This document shows, in pieces, positions 9,999 through 21,700 of a stretch of DNA of 64,000 nt. Under the pieces are notes generated by a model that did no database searches, was not told the origin of the DNA, and was given only the letters and a program-made list of their open reading frames with translations. Source of the DNA: Paramyrothecium sp. XJ0827 (Eukaryota; Ascomycota; Sordariomycetes; Hypocreales; Stachybotryaceae); assembly GCA_020881915.1 (NCBI GenBank), contig JAJFPB010000008.1, forward strand, positions 2,976,001 to 3,040,000, given 5' to 3'. Numbering within the stretch: position 1 is the first letter of the stretch; each line of letters opens with the position of its first letter. Position numbers and translations under genes: made by a program.

Positions 9999-11661
9999 AT
10001 GTTTTCGTCTAAATTCCTCGTCGGCCAGCTCGCTGGACTAGGCATGATATCCTCCGTCGCTTCATCTACTATTTTATTCACTGCCGGCACCATCATCGCT
10101 TTCGATCAAGAGGCAAATGACTTGAATGTCATCCGTGAGGGGAACATCCTCGTTCAGCACGACCGCATTGCAGGTATCTGGTCCAGCGACGAGGAGCCTC
10201 CAGTCTCGGTTCCTCTGAACGCTACCATCATCAACGCCGCAGGCAAGATCATTAGCCCCGGCTTCGTTGACACTCACCGTCATGGGTGGCAAACCCTATT
10301 CAAAACCATGGTCTCCAACATCACCCTCCCCGAATACTTCGGTCACTTCGGAGAAGCTGCGTCTGCCGGACGCGTTGATGCTGAGCAGGTTTATATTGGC
10401 CAGCTCGCTGGGCTATACGAACTGCTGAACGCGGGCACCACCACGACGCTGGACCACGCTCACCACACATGGTCTGATGAGACGTCCTGGGCCGGCTTGA
10501 ATGCTAGTATTGACAGCGGTGCACGGGTGTTCTGGTCTTACGCCTTTCATGAGGTTGCCAACTACACCATCGCCCAGCAGCTTGTCAACTATCGCGACAT
10601 CGCCAGCGCTGCTCCCGAAAGGGAGACCCTTGTTGAACTAGGCATTGCCTTTGACAGTTTTGACAATGGCTCAGTGGACCAAGAGACTATTGCCTCAATT
10701 GTTGACCTGGCCAAGTAAGTTCCCTCAATCACCAGCCTGTGAGGTGTAGTCTTGGTCGCTCGTCCTAATGAGTGTCACTTCAGGGAGTTCAATGTGTCGG
10801 TCATTACCACCCACAGCGGCGGTGGAGTGTACGGAAGTAAGTTGCTCGGCCTAGGCCCCATCTGCACTGTTTTACTGAACAATCAAGCTAACCTGAGTTG
10901 CAGACGAGAACTCCCCTTCCACCCTGCATTCTTTGGACATTCTCAACACGAGCATCCCGGTCGTTTTCTCGCACGCATCGTATATCACTGTCAAGGACAC
11001 GATGCTGCTTCGCCAAGTAAACCAACACGTCTCCATCACGCCCGAGTCGGAGATGGGTTTCGGCCTCGGACGTCCTTCATCAAACATGATCATGGACCAG
11101 GCCGCCCTTGGAGTCGACACGCATGCGTTCGCTTCGTCCGATCTGGTGACGCAGGCGCGATTGTACCTCCAGACCCAACGCTCGGCAGTGACGGAAGAGC
11201 TCTTTAGGAAATGGCAGGTTCCTCTGTCAAACCCCATGAGCGTCGTTCAAGCCTTTCTCCTAGCCACACGCAATGGAGGTCTCGCATTACGCCGACCCGA
11301 TCTTGGCGTCCTCAGTATCGGCGCCAAGGCCGACATTGTGGTATGGGATGGCACCAGCCCCAGCTTGCTCGGTTGGCTTGATCCCGTGGCGGCGATCATC
11401 CTGCACTCCAATGTCGGTGACGTGGAGCACGTCCTTGTTGATGGAAAGTTCGTCAAGCGGAATCGCAAATTGGTCGTCGGGGACTACGCCAGCGTCCAGT
11501 CAAGGTTTCTGAGGGCATCCAGGCGTATCCAGGAGGACTGGCGGCAATACCCCCGTCCTCAGTTCCCAGCACGTTCTCCGGAGGGTGTCCTATTTGCCCT
11601 TGCCGACGAAGTGGACGTCACGGCTGGAGAAGGCACCGGGTATGGCCAGACATACCTTTAG
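9999..11661 (+). CDS. secreted metal-dependent amidohydrolase (508 aa)
   Basis: Three exons, 9999-10714, 10784-10836 and 10904-11661, keep phase through two GTAAGT introns and give 508 residues. The product belongs to the amidohydrolase superfamily, close to the chlorohydrolase/cytosine-deaminase-like branch, which hydrolyses C-N or C-halogen bonds of ring compounds. The metal-binding HxH is in GFVDTHRHGW near residue 90. A second candidate is TTHSGGGVYG at the exon 2 end, and the late GAKADIVVWDG motif is typical of the family. A hydrophobic N-terminus (LVGQLAGLGMISSVASS) and several N-glycosylation sites suggest secretion, which is unusual for this mostly cytosolic family. The substrate is unknown. 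Confidence 0.87.
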
Positions 11662-13612
11662 GTCCCGGCTGTGGAGGCTAGACGTTACGAGCTACCTATT
11701 TTGAAGGGGGAGAGCGTAGAGGTTGTGGTACGTTTAGTAAGTAGGCTTAGATATATAAGACCCCGAAGTCTTGGGGAAGATTGAGTTCCGAGAAAGCGAA
11801 GTCTTGAGCTTTTAGGTATGGAAGGAGCTGAATTTATACGTAGCATACTAGATTCTGAACGCTTGAATCGATGCAATTTCGACTATTTTCTACAGCAAAC
11901 TGTTGAACCAGCTCAAATACGTAATCACAAATCTCCTCGTCTGCGGTAGGTACAGAGACGACGATTCTTCAAGGCACTCCTGCGGGTCCTCACAATTATC
12001 GGCAAGGAGATATCTGGCACTGATCGACACAAGCTCTAGTTACGGCAAGCTATGTGGACTTCTGGAGTGCTTTCACCCCAACCGAGTCACAACCTGCTCA
12101 TTGCCTTCTGCCCCAACACTCTCCGAACTCAAAAAGCATAGTTTCAACCATTTTCTGTGAGGTAGTGGAAATCTTCAAGTTTGGCGCACTCCAAACCTGC
12201 TCACTTGCTTTTGGAAGAGCTGTTTGGTGATGCGTCCACTTTTGGAATTGTCTAGGTTACCCTATACCGCACATCTGTGCGCGCTCGACAACGTTCTAGA
12301 TAAAAGTAAGGTGCCCCGACCCAGTATCACACGATTCATGTCTTCGCTATAACCTGCCAGACTATAGCCATCTTTTCTATGTAATGCTACTCCATAAGGC
12401 CATAAAATGTTGAACAATGGCCGGGTCTCGTGCCGGTCGTGACAACAACCTCGATCGACGTTAATAGTGCAACCGACAATTCACATGTTTTCCCGCAAGA
12501 GCTGATACCTTTGAGTTCTTGTGGCTAAATATGATCGATGATGTCTGTGGCGGAGCGGATAAAATCCCTGTTCCCAAGAAAAAAGGCCCAGGACACGAAG
12601 CGTTTTCCTCAGACTCTCTCTTCTATCATCCAAAACCATGAGTCGGCAGATGGAATCAGTCAGGAAACGAGGTTGAAGCATTTCTGCTTGTTGCTGGTAA
12701 ATCCTGAAAGAACAAACCCCAAGAACGCATTGACTGGCATAAAAACCGGTTTTGCTAGGCTGTTATGCGATGTAAACCACCATGCCGGTAATTCTTGAAA
12801 ACCAGCCCCCTTGCACTTGCAGATGCTACGATCTTCGGTGATTACTTGTCAGGACTTCAGAGGCCGGCTCATCTTCGAGCTTCATGTACTGGCTTAGTAA
12901 GAACGCTAGCATACGCCGTTCTCGTTGCGCCATAACCGTGCAGACGTCAATGTGACGGACTGCCTACTTGGTCCACGGTTCTTACCTTCCGTCTTGGCGT
13001 CCATAACGTCTTGACGTTACCCAAACTACCATCCATTGCTGAGTCATTGATGTTCACCTTATTTGCGTTTCCATTTTCTCATTTAACTGTATTTGGATCC
13101 AGCCCCATCTACTACCGACGATCATTCGGGCTCTGCCGAGACAGGGCCTACATCCCTATGTTCTTTCTTGGAGCCGCTCGACCTCGCTTCACTGCGACGA
13201 GATGCTGGTTTCATCCGCTCTCTAGATATGACCTACGTACCCCGCGACTCATGAGTCTGACATGTGTTGTGTATTACCAAGATGTGTGGTTCGATCATAT
13301 CGTCATGTCGATGCGATTGGTGGAGATTGCAATGCAGCTCTACCAGTTAAGCAGGTTGTCTGACCAGTGTGCGCAATCTAGCTGTTCCAAGGATTTCGTG
13401 GTCACCTGGGATCGCTAAAAACAGAATGTGCGGCCAAAAGCTCCGCTACTGTGCCGTTGGAGCTTCTGCAGATGACCAGCGGCGCTGTGCCGCTGGACCC
13501 AACGTACCGACTATAAAGATTCGCGTGTCACCCATATGTCCCGTGGATCATTCTCCTTCAAGTGACGTGTTTGTCTTATCAATAACACCCCGCGGTTTAG
13601 CAGTTTCGCACC
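11662..13612. other. 1.95-kb intergenic region
   Basis: Only short frames without recognisable domains, signal peptides or splice structure are present. I call no gene. The right end holds the promoter of the pectate lyase. Confidence 0.55.
13512..13517 (+). promoter_or_regulatory. TATA box of the pectate lyase gene
   Basis: TATAAA lies about 100 bp upstream of the ATG at 13613. Confidence 0.5.
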
Positions 13613-14705
13613 ATGTTGTTTTCCAGCATTATTCCAGCCGCTCTGGTGTTCGCAGGTGCTGTTGTTGCCGAGTCAGTCGAAGAGTGCAAAGCACCTTTGG
13701 ACAACCTCGAGGGCTACGCCGCTGGTACTACTGGTGGTGGAGATGCCCCGCCAACCATTGTAACCAATTGCGCTGAGCTGACAGCAGCCCTTGAGAAGGG
13801 CGGTGTTGTCCGAGTTCAAGGACAATTGCGTGACTGTGGCATCGTCGACGTGAAAGACAACACATCTATTATTGGACAGATCGGCGCGGGTAAGTTACTC
13901 TCAGGTCCCGCAGGACTATCACTAAATGTCTCAGGTTTTTGGAAAGGTGGCTTGCGCGTCAAGGATGCCAGCAACGTCATTATTCGAACCCTAGGCTTTG
14001 CCTGGCCTCCCGAGGGCGAACACTCCCTTTTGATCGAGGGATCCAACCACGTCTGGATCGACCACAATGATTTTATGATGGGTACGTCCTCGAAAGAAGA
14101 CGACTACGGGAGTGAAATCCATATTTCAGGCGACAGTGACTTGATTACTGTGTCATGGAATTTCTTTATGTACACTGTAAGTGTGAAAATCCATGGCCGC
14201 AACTCTCAAACTGAACAACGTATGCTGATTACTCAACCACAGTGGAAAGCCACCACTATCGGTGAACCTGGGAGCGGTGCGATAGAAGGACCGCGCGTTA
14301 CTATTCATCACAACTTCTATTTTGATGTTGAGTCGAGCGTTCCGGCCATCAACTCTGGCTCGGTACACGCATACTCCAACTGTTTCGACATTGTCGACTA
14401 TTCAGGCTTTACCGTCAAGAATGGAGCCAAAGCACTTGTCGAGAACAACGTGTTCGCTGGCGTCTCCAAAGGTCTTACGACGGATGACCTTGGAAGCTCG
14501 GTGACGGAGCGGAACAACGAGTTTTACAAAACTCCCATCGATATCAAGAAGACCGGACATGACGAGCCATCCTACTCCTACACGTAAGATCCTAATTCGT
14601 TCCATTTTCATATTCATCGCTGACATGGCCGTGATCAGTCTTGACCCCACGTCTTGCATCTGCGACTACGTTTGCTCCTGGTCTGGCAAGTCGATTCAGA
14701 TTTAA
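13613..14705 (+). CDS. secreted pectate lyase, PL1 family (308 aa)
   Basis: Four exons, 13613-13889, 13935-14176, 14243-14583 and 14639-14705, give 308 residues. The 45-bp first intron has no stop and is a multiple of three, so it could be misread as coding. Removing it restores the expected IGQIGAGFWKGGLRVK strand. The signal peptide is MLFSSIIPAALVFAGAVVA. The parallel beta-helix motifs are VWIDHNDF and ITVSWNFF, together with EGPRVTIHHNFYFD, which carries the usual catalytic-side residues. The enzyme cleaves polygalacturonate by beta-elimination and implies contact with plant material. The last exon adds a Cys-containing tail (SCICDYVCSW) that may form disulfides. Confidence 0.9.
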
Positions 14706-15119
14706 GCTCATTCAAAATGGTCTCTCGAAATATCTCCTTACAAGTCGAATTCGGCAACTTGTTGCTTGGGCTTGAATATTAGCCTTGAATGACTATGGGC
14801 TCAAGGCTTGTTTTTCTTCCAAATTACAGTCCAGGAGCACTATAATCAAATCGAGAAGTTCAGAACGCAGTGATGACTTTACATGGCGCTGTGAACATGC
14901 CATTCCCCACTGCTACTTTGTCTTCATCAAGAGTCTTCCTAGAAACTATGTTCTTGGCAGTTTCGCTGGTAGGGAGGGAGTAGGATGACTGGAAATGACA
15001 CAGTCAATAAAGTAATCAAATCACGGCTCAACAGCAGGAACCTAAACTATAGCGGCTAGTGATTATTTTCGATGTTACGTTTCGTGCCAGATGAAAATCG
15101 GCAATTTACAAGACAGTGG
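14706..15119. other. convergent 3' region, no gene seen
   Basis: Lies between the pectate lyase stop and the stop of the HET gene on the other strand. It should hold both 3' untranslated regions. Confidence 0.6.
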
Positions 15120-17447
15120 TTAGATAATAACAAAGTCTCTTCGCACCGCACTTGCTATCCAATGCTGGGCAACCTCTGCCTCAAGCGCCACTGTGGCCAG
15201 CCCAAGGCGTTGAAAATGTTCTGGATCCGAGGATATTGTTCCCAACACCAGCACCGCAACCTCATGGGCCCGGAAATATCCTCGTTTGTAGCCATATGGT
15301 GTAGTATACGTTTCCACCCTTGGAACATCCAGAATCAATAGCCCTTGAACACGAGCACTGGTGATTTCTTTGATATCAAGTTCAGACGTCGCCCGCCCTG
15401 CGGAAACCGTGTATTCGTTGCTGTAATGCTTGACCGGGACTTCGCGAAGAGCTGTATCTAGTTGGAACTGCCATCGATGTAGGCGATGCGATGTCTTGCC
15501 ACTAAGCTCATACTCCTTCTCGGATGCATTCCATCGAAGCTCCAGCGTGTGAGAGAGCCCCGATAGCTTTATCCAACCGCCTTTGACAGCCCCAAATTTG
15601 TTTTCGCTTGAGAGAGGAACGTTATAATCTAAGACTTCAACGGTGATAGATCCGTAGGTGGGGCCGCCGTCTTCGCGTCGTGGGTCTGGTAACTGGTACG
15701 TAATAAGGTCGTTAACAGAGGCCCAGGAGAACGAGGGGGCATTCGGAGTAACCGGAGATGGTAGCGATCTTTTTGCCGTTATTCTATCTCGTCTCGTCGC
15801 CACCCGCCAAGCTAGGCTGACGTTGACTTGGTCCTTCCACACCCCTGCAATATACTCAGAACCAGTTGCTCCTGCAATGATTTTTGCAATTGCTGATATC
15901 GCGGGTAGTTTATCGCCAGGCACTGTAAGGCTCCTCTTTGTATAATTCGGCAGAATCATTAAATGCCACTCCATAAAAAGAGTTGAAATATTCCGCAACT
16001 GAGACAGTGGCCGTGTATGAAACCGCCTGTGCTTGCCACCATCTTTCAGCCCGCCGGGGCTGACCCCATATACCCATTCGCCACGCTCACCGGGCTCTTT
16101 TTCTTCTGCGCCCCAACGTCTAGAGGTCTGCAAGATCTCACCGCACTCGCAGTCAATGGTGCTGAGGCACTCCCAGGCAATCTCGTATTGGTTAAACCCG
16201 ACACATCGGCGAGCCAACAGAATTTCCTGCAACGTCCACGCTCGCTCGCCGAGTGGCCCAATACTAACAGGGCTTAATGACGCCGGATTCTTAAGCGATC
16301 CCGAATGTGGCATGAAGTTGTGAATCATGAGATCTTCTAGGCCGCTTCCCTCCTGAGATTCTAAACCAACACCCCGGTAGCGACGATCCGGCTCGGAAAG
16401 AAACCCTCTGTTATCGGCGTCGGCGGACGCAGCCGCAATAACCAGGTAGGCATCTGAGTATACTTCAGCCATTTTATTTGACTCATGTTGCCAGTCTTTG
16501 AGGTCATCTTGTATGATGCATAATGAGTCAATCCATAAATACTCAATATTGAGCTGCACCGCACAGTCAACGGCATCCTTAAATGTTTGCGGGAGGCTTT
16601 GATATTCAATTCTTTTTAGTCTTTCAAACACATTAGCCTTGTTAGTGATGCATTCTCTGAATCCACCCCAGCAATGGCTGAGGGCAATGTACTTTCCGCA
16701 CATGCCATTTGTTTGGTAGAGGTGCAGTGATGGGCCTTTGATGGTTGGTTGAATCTTGATCACACGTTGGGGAAGTGTAGCACTGGCGTCTTGTCGGCAT
16801 TTTGGGTGGTTGTGAGTAGTTTTGCACTCATATAGCCACTTTCTTATCTGGTTAAAGCACTTTTGATCACCGAGGTTGCTACTCAAAGCTTTTGTTGTTT
16901 CGAAAGTCCTCCACCTAGGTTGATGACCCGCAGTGCTGCGGAACATAAGGTAGGCAGATTTGTTCCCGCTTGCTTCGGACGCCAAAGCTGTGATCATCCT
17001 CCTGTAGATGCTAATAGAGATACTAGTATTACTTGTTAAAAGGTGCGGTATAGACTTTGAAGAACCTCGATAGATGATGGAGCATATCTGACAGCCTCTG
17101 TTTGCTGAGTCGCTGAAATCCGATAGCATTGGGCTGCGGGCTGAATGCCACATCCCTCCATCAGAGATATGCCATTCGGCCTGGATGAAGTCCGGTGTAT
17201 AATTGAAGCATGTGGGACAGCAAGGCCGTTTCGCGGGGGGGGAAAGGCTTTCTGGGTTGGCTATTCCGCTCCATGGGTTGCTGTCGGCATGATTGCCTGA
17301 AGCTGGGAGACCCAGAGCCAGTGATGCGTGTAGCCTTCGGCCTATTCGGTGGCCTGGGTTTCGAACGTGGCGCTCAGCAAAGCATTTATCGCACATGCCG
17401 AAGTCACAGTCCAGACACAAATGCCAGAACTCTGCTTCCCCTGTCAA
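15120..17447 (-). CDS. HET-domain protein with N-terminal ZZ-like zinc finger (at least 775 aa)
   Basis: HET proteins execute or trigger vegetative-incompatibility cell death in filamentous ascomycetes. The HET core motifs are present in order: YIALSHCWGG, then LPQTFKDAVDCAVQLNIEYLWIDSLCIIQD and a VYSDAYLVIAAASA segment. The family's later LGERAWTLQEILLARRCV motif follows. The N-terminus has a Cys-rich LCLDCDFGMCDKCF...NPGH block like the second half of a ZZ zinc finger. There is no ATG at the start of this frame, and a stop sits just before an AG at 17448, so a short upstream exon carrying the first Cys pair is probable. I could not fix its splice phase. The first internal ATG is at 17396 but would remove the finger. 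Confidence 0.85.
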   Translation of the reverse strand: MTGEAEFWHLCLDCDFGMCDKCFAERHVRNPGHRIGRRLHASLALGLPASGNHADSNPWSGIANPESLSPPAKRPCCPTCFNYTPDFIQAEWHISDGGMWHSARSPMLSDFSDSANRGCQICSIIYRGSSKSIPHLLTSNTSISISIYRRMITALASEASGNKSAYLMFRSTAGHQPRWRTFETTKALSSNLGDQKCFNQIRKWLYECKTTHNHPKCRQDASATLPQRVIKIQPTIKGPSLHLYQTNGMCGKYIALSHCWGGFRECITNKANVFERLKRIEYQSLPQTFKDAVDCAVQLNIEYLWIDSLCIIQDDLKDWQHESNKMAEVYSDAYLVIAAASADADNRGFLSEPDRRYRGVGLESQEGSGLEDLMIHNFMPHSGSLKNPASLSPVSIGPLGERAWTLQEILLARRCVGFNQYEIAWECLSTIDCECGEILQTSRRWGAEEKEPGERGEWVYGVSPGGLKDGGKHRRFHTRPLSQLRNISTLFMEWHLMILPNYTKRSLTVPGDKLPAISAIAKIIAGATGSEYIAGVWKDQVNVSLAWRVATRRDRITAKRSLPSPVTPNAPSFSWASVNDLITYQLPDPRREDGGPTYGSITVEVLDYNVPLSSENKFGAVKGGWIKLSGLSHTLELRWNASEKEYELSGKTSHRLHRWQFQLDTALREVPVKHYSNEYTVSAGRATSELDIKEITSARVQGLLILDVPRVETYTTPYGYKRGYFRAHEVAVLVLGTISSDPEHFQRLGLATVALEAEVAQHWIASAVRRDFVII

Positions 17448-17586
17448 CTAATCTCTTCGCTGATCTGCCATCGTCAGTAGTTGCGATCACTGACCAGATC
17501 GCCATTTCTCGCAAAAATCGCAAAATCGGGGCACTTCAACCCGTCGGCCCTGTATCGTTCGATACATCGGCGAGTGTCGAAACTTG

Positions 17587-17781
17587 ATGGCGCTTAAATT
17601 GTTCATCCCTATTGCTATGCTGCTAACGAGTCCTGCGTCGGTAGGCACTTATATGATAAATGAAATATGCTTGCTTCAAGAGGTGTCCAATGTACACGTC
17701 TGCATGGGGTCAACAGGTGATGGTATGACAGATCCCCGCTCTCTTTTGCGGCATTATTTGTCTCAGTATTCAAGCCTATAG
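17587..17781 (+). CDS. candidate small secreted protein (64 aa)
   Basis: A 64-residue frame begins with a plausible signal peptide (MALKLFIPIAMLLTSPASVG). It has no domain I recognise and two Cys residues after the leader. It starts about 140 bp from the HET gene start on the opposite strand and overlaps that gene's likely promoter. It could be chance; support is only the leader-like N-terminus. Confidence 0.2.
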   Translation: MALKLFIPIAMLLTSPASVGTYMINEICLLQEVSNVHVCMGSTGDGMTDPRSLLRHYLSQYSSL

Positions 17782-17930
17782 CAAGGTCTACCTACATGGG
17801 ATCAACTCTCACCTGTAAATTTTTTTGCAGCTGATAGTGGCTTTGTACCTAGGGCTTAATTTTTGCAGCTACTAGGACGCATGAGCAAACTGTAAGTTAC
17901 TTCAGTTCTACTATTCCCGATGTCAGTCAT

Positions 17931-18290
17931 TACATCAAGGACGAGCTCATGCACGGCGGCGCTGGCTCCGCTCCTCCCGTGGCACTTCTACCGCCCTGCC
18001 TCGTTGGTTGCGTTGCACTTCCTATCAGTCTTTTTTGGTGGCCTGGACAAGCCAGCTCTCCGTCCATTTGATGGTCAGCATCATCGCTCGCATTCCATTT
18101 GGCTTTGGTCTCGCCTTGGTCTTCCTCTCAACTCTTAACTATTTGGTCGACAGCTACACGATCTTTGCCGTATCGATGTAGGCGGCCAGTTCAGTCCTTC
18201 GGTTTCTTTTCGGGGCGGCGTTCCGTATGTTTGCAAAGTACGTGTACCAGGGCCTAGGGACAAAATGGGCTTCGAGTGTTCCGGCGTCTA
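17931..18290 (+). pseudogene. decayed C-terminal part of an MFS multidrug/polyamine-type transporter
   Basis: Conceptual translation shows YIKDELMHGGAGSAPP followed by a membrane-like segment, then FGLALVFLSTLNYLVDSY and a later [20 protein letters not shown]. These match the last transmembrane helices of DHA1 drug:H+ antiporters. The frame shifts near 18070, and an in-frame TAG occurs at 18179, in the position of the usual Tyr/Met-Ala-Ala segment. The N-terminal two thirds are missing. I see a relic, not a working gene. It is unrelated in position to the intact transporter near 31300. Confidence 0.72.
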
Positions 18291-18299
18291 AGCTCCTTC

Positions 18300-18709
18300 T
18301 ATGGCTGGGAGGTTGTTGGAACCAGAACTGTTATAACTTAGTGTATCAGTTTAATAATGAATCTTTTCGTAAGGATAGTATATGTCAAGGGAAACCTTTC
18401 GCGATTTAATTTTGAAATCTCAGCCTCCGCTAACTGGCAGTTAATTCAGCCTGGTACAGAAACAGAAGCCTCGAGCTTTCTTCACTGATGTGGGGTTGCA
18501 ATCACATAGCCTCCATCACCAGCTTCCTGTGCTTACTCAAGGAAACAGACAGACAGTGTCCTTGAAAGAAGGCGAATCCGCGAACCAAATGGCCTACTAT
18601 AATGATCTAATCCTTTCCGTTATGGAAGATGGAGTAGTCTAAAGTTACAAAGGGTGCCCTGTCCTTCCTTGATGGAGCCCCTAAATCTGCAGGAATAATA
18701 CTACACATC
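18300..18709. other. 3' flank of the chitinase-subtilisin gene
   Basis: No coding sequence recognised. A short frame overlaps the 3' end of the large minus-strand gene but is in a different frame from its last exon. Confidence 0.5.
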
Positions 18710-21700
18710 TCAACAATATAGGCCCTGTCCTGCCCTCTTGACCATCCAAGAACGCGCTTCACCACCAGTGCGAAGATCGCACACGTCTTCCTCGTCAGGT
18801 TCGCCATATATGATAGCCCAGCTGTTTCCGGATCCATCGCACTCGGCGTTCCCATACAGGCAGACCATCAAATCACCTCCTCCAACCGTGTAGCCAGTGA
18901 CCCCCTTGGCTCCCTCGGGAATCTCAGTGTTGCACTTGGTTGTTCCTTGGCCGATGTTGCGTCCGAGCTTCGTTCCTTCGCACGTGCGCTGTTTTTCAAA
19001 TGGTCAGCCGCCAAAGATGCAGAGGAAAAAAGGAAGGGAACGGGGAACTTACACCAGTGCTCCACCACGTGATGCCGTAGTAGCCTTGGTCGTTGATGCA
19101 CTCCCCCTTGGTGATGCGGTAGCTGCCAATCTCCATACCGCCGCTTGGGGCTACGCACATGGGGGCGTCGCTCCAGAAGCGGTCCCCGCCTGCGAAAAAT
19201 GCGTAGTCCGCTGTCCCCTTGGCCGCACAGTCGTTGTTGGTGTAGAAGCACGCCTTCAGATCGTTCTTTGTGAAGCCGTTGGCCTTGTACCTTTCGTTTT
19301 TGAACTCGGTTTTGTCCACGCCAATGCAGTCTGACTCGCCGTATCCTGTGTAAGATGGTCCGAGCTGGTGCTCGCACCTCTGACATAGTAATACTAGGTT
19401 AGTCACCCGTGGTGCCGTGGTTAAGGGATTCTCGTGCTTGCTTACCCTCATATCTGGCGGATCCATGTAAAGTCGAAGGCCCCAATCATACTTGCTGGGC
19501 TCCTCTGGCTCCTCTTCCTCCTCGTCACCGCCATCGCCACCGTTGCCGGGACCGTTATCGCCGCCCCCAACGTTGGGTCCACCCGGATTGCTGCCCCCGA
19601 CGTTGGGATCGCCTCGCTTGGGGTCCTTTGGATCGCGAAAGTCAGGAGGGTGGCCCTGGGGTCGGGGCACGCAGTAGTAGCCCCGGCACAGCTCACCGCC
19701 GCAGGTGCCCGAGGGACACTTGGGCGAGCTCGGCCCCTCGAACCAGTCGATGCTCTTCCCGCCCTCATTTCCGCCCCCAGGCGAAGCGGGGAGCTTTTCT
19801 AGGGCCTGTCTACATTCTGGGTCCGCCCTATCTTCGCCGAAACACGACAGTTTCTTCATCTGGCCGTTCCAGATGATCGGAACATCACCCTCGCGCTTAG
19901 GTTCATGAATCGGTCGTTGCATCTTGACAATTACGTCTTTGACGTAGCTCGGAGAACGGAGATTGGCCTGGTCCTCCGATTCCAGAGATCTCAGATAGCC
20001 AACAAGGCCAGCAACCATGGGGGCGGCTGCAGAGAGCACGTCGTCAGCATATTCTGCCCCTCAAGCGGGGCGCAACGGAGAACATGACGTACAGTAAGAT
20101 GATCCGCTAGACACCAAAAATCGATCCGCAACACCTGTTCCAGGCATTTCCACGTCCTGACCCGGGGCCCATGTGACTATAAAGTCATTGTGCTGCGAGA
20201 TGGGGCCGATCTTGCCGCTCTTGTCGCTGGCTCCCACAGCGATGATGCTGTTGGGCTTCTTCCTATCCTGTTGCTCATCCTGAACCCTCATGCGGACATT
20301 CGGGTTGGCAAATAGGGGGGGGAAACTGTCGACATCGGTAACGCCAAAATCTAACGATTCACCACTCCCCCAGTCCCAATTATACGGATCTGGATTCAAA
20401 ACGGGAGGGGTAGATCCCACATTGCCGGCTGAGGTGACCAGCACGACCCCAGCAGATTCCAGTAGCTCGAGCATTTCTCCCAACCTGATAGCGAAGGCCT
20501 TCCGCGTTCCCTTTTTTGGCATTCCCCAGCTCATGTTGATGACTGACTGTGACCCGCGATTATCGTGCGCGATGTCATCCATTACCCAGGCCAAGTGTTT
20601 GAGCAACATAACGTCATCTTTACTCCCATCTGAGTTGCTTCTTCCGTAGTGATGCTGAACGAAAACGACATGGCAATAGAGGCAGGTACCCATGGCCAGA
20701 CCGATGGCCGCGCCAGCAACGGCCGCCCCATGTTGGCGTGACTCAAGACTTACCGGCTTGATTCTAGGGTACCCCCATCCGGAGGTCACATGTCGAATCA
20801 GTTCTTCCCTCCGAGCAAGTGCAAAATGCTGAGAGCCGTCGGTTAGGTAACAGCAACGGTGATGATGTAGTTTTTGTGTGTTCTCTTACCTCATCCTGCC
20901 AATCGTTTATATCTATTGACTCGCCGATGATGTATATATACTGGTCCAGGTCCTGGCGAGTATCAGTGTAGGACTTGTATGGGGGCTCATCAAGCCATGT
21001 GCTGCCTGGAGGTAGGGAGACTTGAGACAAGGCCCAGTATGATTCGGCTTCGAAGAATTCCTCTGACTGTCGGTGGAAAAGGGTTCTTGTCGTATTGGCG
21101 AGGATGCTTGCAGGGTTGCGCCGCGTCATCGGAATGTCGGAGTCGGCATCGCTGTCAGATACAATGATCTCGTGATCTCCACCATCTGCATCGCCTCCAT
21201 TGTCCGGGTAATTGAGGTCTGGGTCATATGCGACTACCCCAAGAGTGATCTCCTATAACACAGGATTATTTTCGTCTCAATGTGTCCGAGAGTCGGGATA
21301 TACATACCGTGTCATCGTCCGCGAAATAATCCCAGAGTTTGACATGCTCTCCGTCCTTGATGGCAGAGTAAGGCACAAAGAAAGCGAACACGAGCCCCCT
21401 TGATTTTGACTCGATTTTTTTAATCTTGTCCTCCGTCACTCCGAACAAATACTCGAGGTTCCAGAGTATTGGATGGTAGAATAGCGTATCTCTTTCGATT
21501 ATGTCCCTCGGGATGATGAGAATGTCATACTTCTTGCAATCGCCCTCAGCTCGCGGTTCCATCTTCACTCCCGAAGCTACTCCTCTCGTCGGCAGCGCAC
21601 AGACCGCTGTCCGCGTCGTGACTTGAGTCTCCCAGTCGGTCAGCGAGCAGCCATAGACGGTATCACAGCCGGACTTGGTCGATGTGACCTTTGTCGTTGT

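Noticed and set aside
13011..13418. 135-codon frame upstream of the pectate lyase
   Set aside because: No domain, no leader, biased toward promoter-like DNA; probably chance.
20740..20765. GTAAGT inside exon 5 of the chitinase-subtilisin gene as an intron donor
   Set aside because: The frame runs through into the His motif with no break, so splicing here is not needed.
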